Assembly (NCBI GenBank): GCA_023897205.1
Contig: JAHWDD010000013.1
Span: 310,001 to 374,000 of the forward strand
Source of the DNA: Exophiala sp. HKRS030
Lineage: Eukaryota > Ascomycota > Eurotiomycetes > Chaetothyriales > Herpotrichiellaceae
Length of the DNA stretch: 64,000 bases
Direction: 5' to 3'
Shown: one piece after another, positions 61,805 to 64,000 of the stretch
How positions within the stretch are numbered: position 1 is the stretch's first letter
Layout: each line of letters begins with the position of its first letter
Notes under the pieces: generated by a model
The model's input: only the letters and a program-made list of their open reading frames with translations
Databases searched by the model: none
What the model was told of the DNA's origin: nothing
Program-made: the position numbers and the translations under genes

Positions 61805-61998
61805 TTTGATCTACGAATAGAATATTTGTCCTCTCAAAACGAAACTGTACAGCCGTAGAAAGTATGCCTTGTACACAATATGCCAGTCAGCGTGACCTAG
61901 TTATGCGCAGACGGTCACAATGTCTCGACGAACATTCGCGTTATTACGTTTGTGCCACATGAATCGTATCATCTCATCTCGAAGACGACGTGGCGGTG
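61805..61998. other. Short convergent intergenic region
   Basis: 194 bp between the stops of the P450 reductase (+) and the regulator (-). It must contain both 3' ends. No hairpin or gene was recognised. Confidence 0.6.
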
Positions 61999-64000
61999 TC
62001 ATTCGCTCGCTCTGTGCCATGCCTCTTTCAGAGTCTGTCTCGTATCACCAGCAGGCCAACCATTGGTCTCCATCTCGTCCAAAAGTCCGAGCAAAGCCTC
62101 TTGTTCCAGCGGGTCTTGAAAATATTCTCCACACATGGCAATGGCCAGAAAAGCCGTGACCAAGGCTGGAGGGCACTTGCGATTACTCGTGGCAATGCCG
62201 CAGAGACGTAACACGGCCGCCTGTACCTCGCTAGACAAGGAACGCATACTTGCAATGTAGCCTGGTCCAAGCTTTGGTCGTGTAGGATCGTAGACTGAGA
62301 GCAGAATCTTCGCGAGTTCCACATATTGTACTCCCACCACGTGACAATCGACCATGTAGCATATTTGTGGAAAGACTTCTCCTTTGAAGCGGTTGGGATC
62401 CCGGTAATAGATCGGTTCGAAACTGGCAGGCAGAACCTCTCTCCACGTCTTCTCATAGCGCTTCAAGGTCAGCCAACGATCTTTCGTTGACTCAACGGGC
62501 TTTTGCTGCGACGCCTGGTCTTTGTTGTCATTGTAGCAAAATTCTAGCACATCCGCGCAGAACACAACCAACCGATCGGCCCAGACGGCGTCCTCGGCGG
62601 GCGAGAAACTGCGGAACGCTTCGCAACGGGCGAGAGAGAGATTGAAAGGCCGCTGCTTCAAGAAGGCGCTGTGGACCTCTTGTCTGAAAGCTACCCAGAA
62701 ACCTGCCTGGCGCAGCCCGTCGGTACGCCAATGTGAAGGAAATTCGTTGCGGCTGGAGATCTGGGAAGGAGCGTTCGGAGATGATGTGATCTGAGGCGAG
62801 AAGAGCAAAGATCCGTACGGATTTGTGGCTATTTCGGGCCCGGTAATCACGGGAGAGCTGTGCGGGACCACAGGTGCAGAAGGGATTTGAGCGTCAATAA
62901 AGACATTGATCACGCGCAGAAAGAGCTCATTGTCACCCGGGTCTTCACGGAGCGGCGCATCAATCTCCTCGTAGAAGCGCAGGATGATTGCGGCAGCGAG
63001 GAGACTTGCGTCTTGCGGCTGCTCCATATTCATACTCCGCTGGACCAAATCTTTTATACACTCGCTATGATAGTGTAATGCCGTCTCTTCGGTGAGGTCG
63101 GGTAAGACCTCACCATCGTGAACGTAGACAAAACCAGGTTTCGACATCGGATTGCAGACACGTGTCATGTGACGCGCCGAAGATGCGAGTAACGCGGTTT
63201 TCAAGGGTGGACACCAGCGGGCTCGATGGGGCACAATCAGTGCAAAGTGTTTCTCGGGGTCGCAGATGTCAAACCAGCACGCCAGTACATCAATGAAGTA
63301 TCGTAAAAGTGTGACTTCGAGCTCAGAGCTGGCGGTCTGAGATACAGCGCTGGGAGGTATTTTGACAAGGCCACTCGAAAAAGAGCTCCGTGTGGAGGTG
63401 TCTCTGACACTGCGGCTCTGGGTGGTAGAGGGAAAGGGCACTGAGGTCTGGGAGCCAGAAAACCCCCGCAGGCGATCTGACTGGCCAGCTGTGGACTGCT
63501 CGGTCTGGAAGCGCTGCTTCCATGATGTGTCACATAATTGTGAAGAATCGCGAAGGCAGTCGCTGGGCGAGGAATTGGCATCAGCTGTCGAGAATAATGC
63601 TGTAGAGGGGTTTTGGAATTCCTCAGGTAGGTCGTCGGCTGTATATGTTGGTGTGAAATCAGGGTCAAGTTGAGAAGCATCTGCAATGTCAGATTGTGAT
63701 TGTGCGCTCCCTCCTTCTTCCTGCATCTGTCCATTTCGCTGTTCGTGTTGTTGGTCCTGCTGCTGGTCCTGCCGCTGCCGTCGTTCCCGTTGCGATTCAT
63801 GGTCGATGTCGGAATCTTCTTCACTTTGACCATATATCGCTGCTATCTCGGCAGTTTCGTCAATGTACTTTAGTTCTGCAACGCTTGGTGTCAGACATCC
63901 CGGAGTACCATTGGGCTAACGACTGCTTCAACGCGAGAGCGGATAAGGGAGAACATTGCCGCCGCCGTACCGAAGACGAGGTTTGCTGAGGGCTGCTGAG
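61999..64000 (-). CDS. Fungal-specific transcription factor (Fungal_trans_2 domain), 5' end beyond the window
   Basis: Partial. The main exon is 63,915-61,999 (638 aa plus stop), preceded by a 55-bp GT-AG intron (63,970-63,916) and the end of an earlier exon (64,000-63,971). The visible part begins with a linker containing a Gln/Arg-rich run (QRERRQRQDQQQDQQHEQ), then a Ser/Thr-rich low-complexity stretch. It continues into the regulatory domain of the PF11951 type, recognised by LLRYFIDVLACWFDICD, RARWCPPLKTALLASSARH and the HYHSECIKDLV helix. The Zn(II)2Cys6 DNA-binding cluster expected at the N-terminus is not in the window, so its presence is inferred from the family. An ATG at 63,726-63,724 is open but lies inside the conserved upstream frame and is probably internal. 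Placement at the cluster edge fits a pathway regulator. Confidence 0.85.

Noticed and set aside
1..64000. tRNA, rRNA, CRISPR, telomere repeats
   Set aside because: None recognised by eye. CRISPR arrays are not expected in a fungus, and no TTAGGG-type array is present.

Overview
The window reads as a filamentous ascomycete (Pezizomycotina) chromosome or scaffold. Its protein-coding genes are interrupted by short GT-AG introns of about 50-140 bp, and the families present are typical of that group: Fungal_trans_2 regulator, microsomal P450 with its reductase, MFS sugar/inositol-type transporter, FMO and AKR. Which genus it is cannot be told from the sequence alone.

Region 1, about 1-47,270 (with a 100-N assembly gap at 35,323-35,422), is a gene-free, very AT-rich block. 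It is strongly depleted in CpA and TpG and enriched in TpA. This is the signature of repeat-induced point mutation (RIP) acting on piled-up transposons. Degenerate repeats can still be recognised in it: a roughly 235-bp LTR-like family, with one copy nested inside another and flanked by a 5-bp target duplication; a roughly 350-bp family with three direct copies (8.25, 27.7 and 36.3 kb); and a roughly 0.5-kb direct repeat near 0.6-1.05 kb and 35.8-36.3 kb. No intact transposon gene survives.

Region 2, about 47,270-64,000, switches abruptly to ordinary base composition. It starts with a broken C-terminal piece of a dynamin-family GTPase (47,804-48,262, minus), then carries seven apparently real genes. 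In order they are: a Gfo/Idh/MocA NAD(P)-dependent oxidoreductase (+), an aldo-keto reductase (-), a flavin monooxygenase with an N-terminal extension (+), an MFS transporter of the sugar/myo-inositol type (-), a cytochrome P450 (-), a cytochrome P450 reductase (+), and a Fungal_trans_2 transcription factor (-, its 5' end beyond the window).

The set looks like a small co-regulated metabolic cluster: an importer, three redox or oxygenating activities, a P450 with its own electron donor, and a regulator. AKR/FMO and P450/CPR are divergent pairs sharing promoters. The P450/CPR promoter holds a perfect CGG-N6-CCG palindrome of the kind bound by Zn(II)2Cys6 regulators. No PKS, NRPS or terpene synthase is visible, so a catabolic or detoxifying role is as likely as a biosynthetic one, and the cluster may continue past 64,000. 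The most unusual molecular detail is FMO intron 2, which has a perfect donor and branch site but appears to need a TG rather than AG acceptor to keep the FAD-binding motif in frame.
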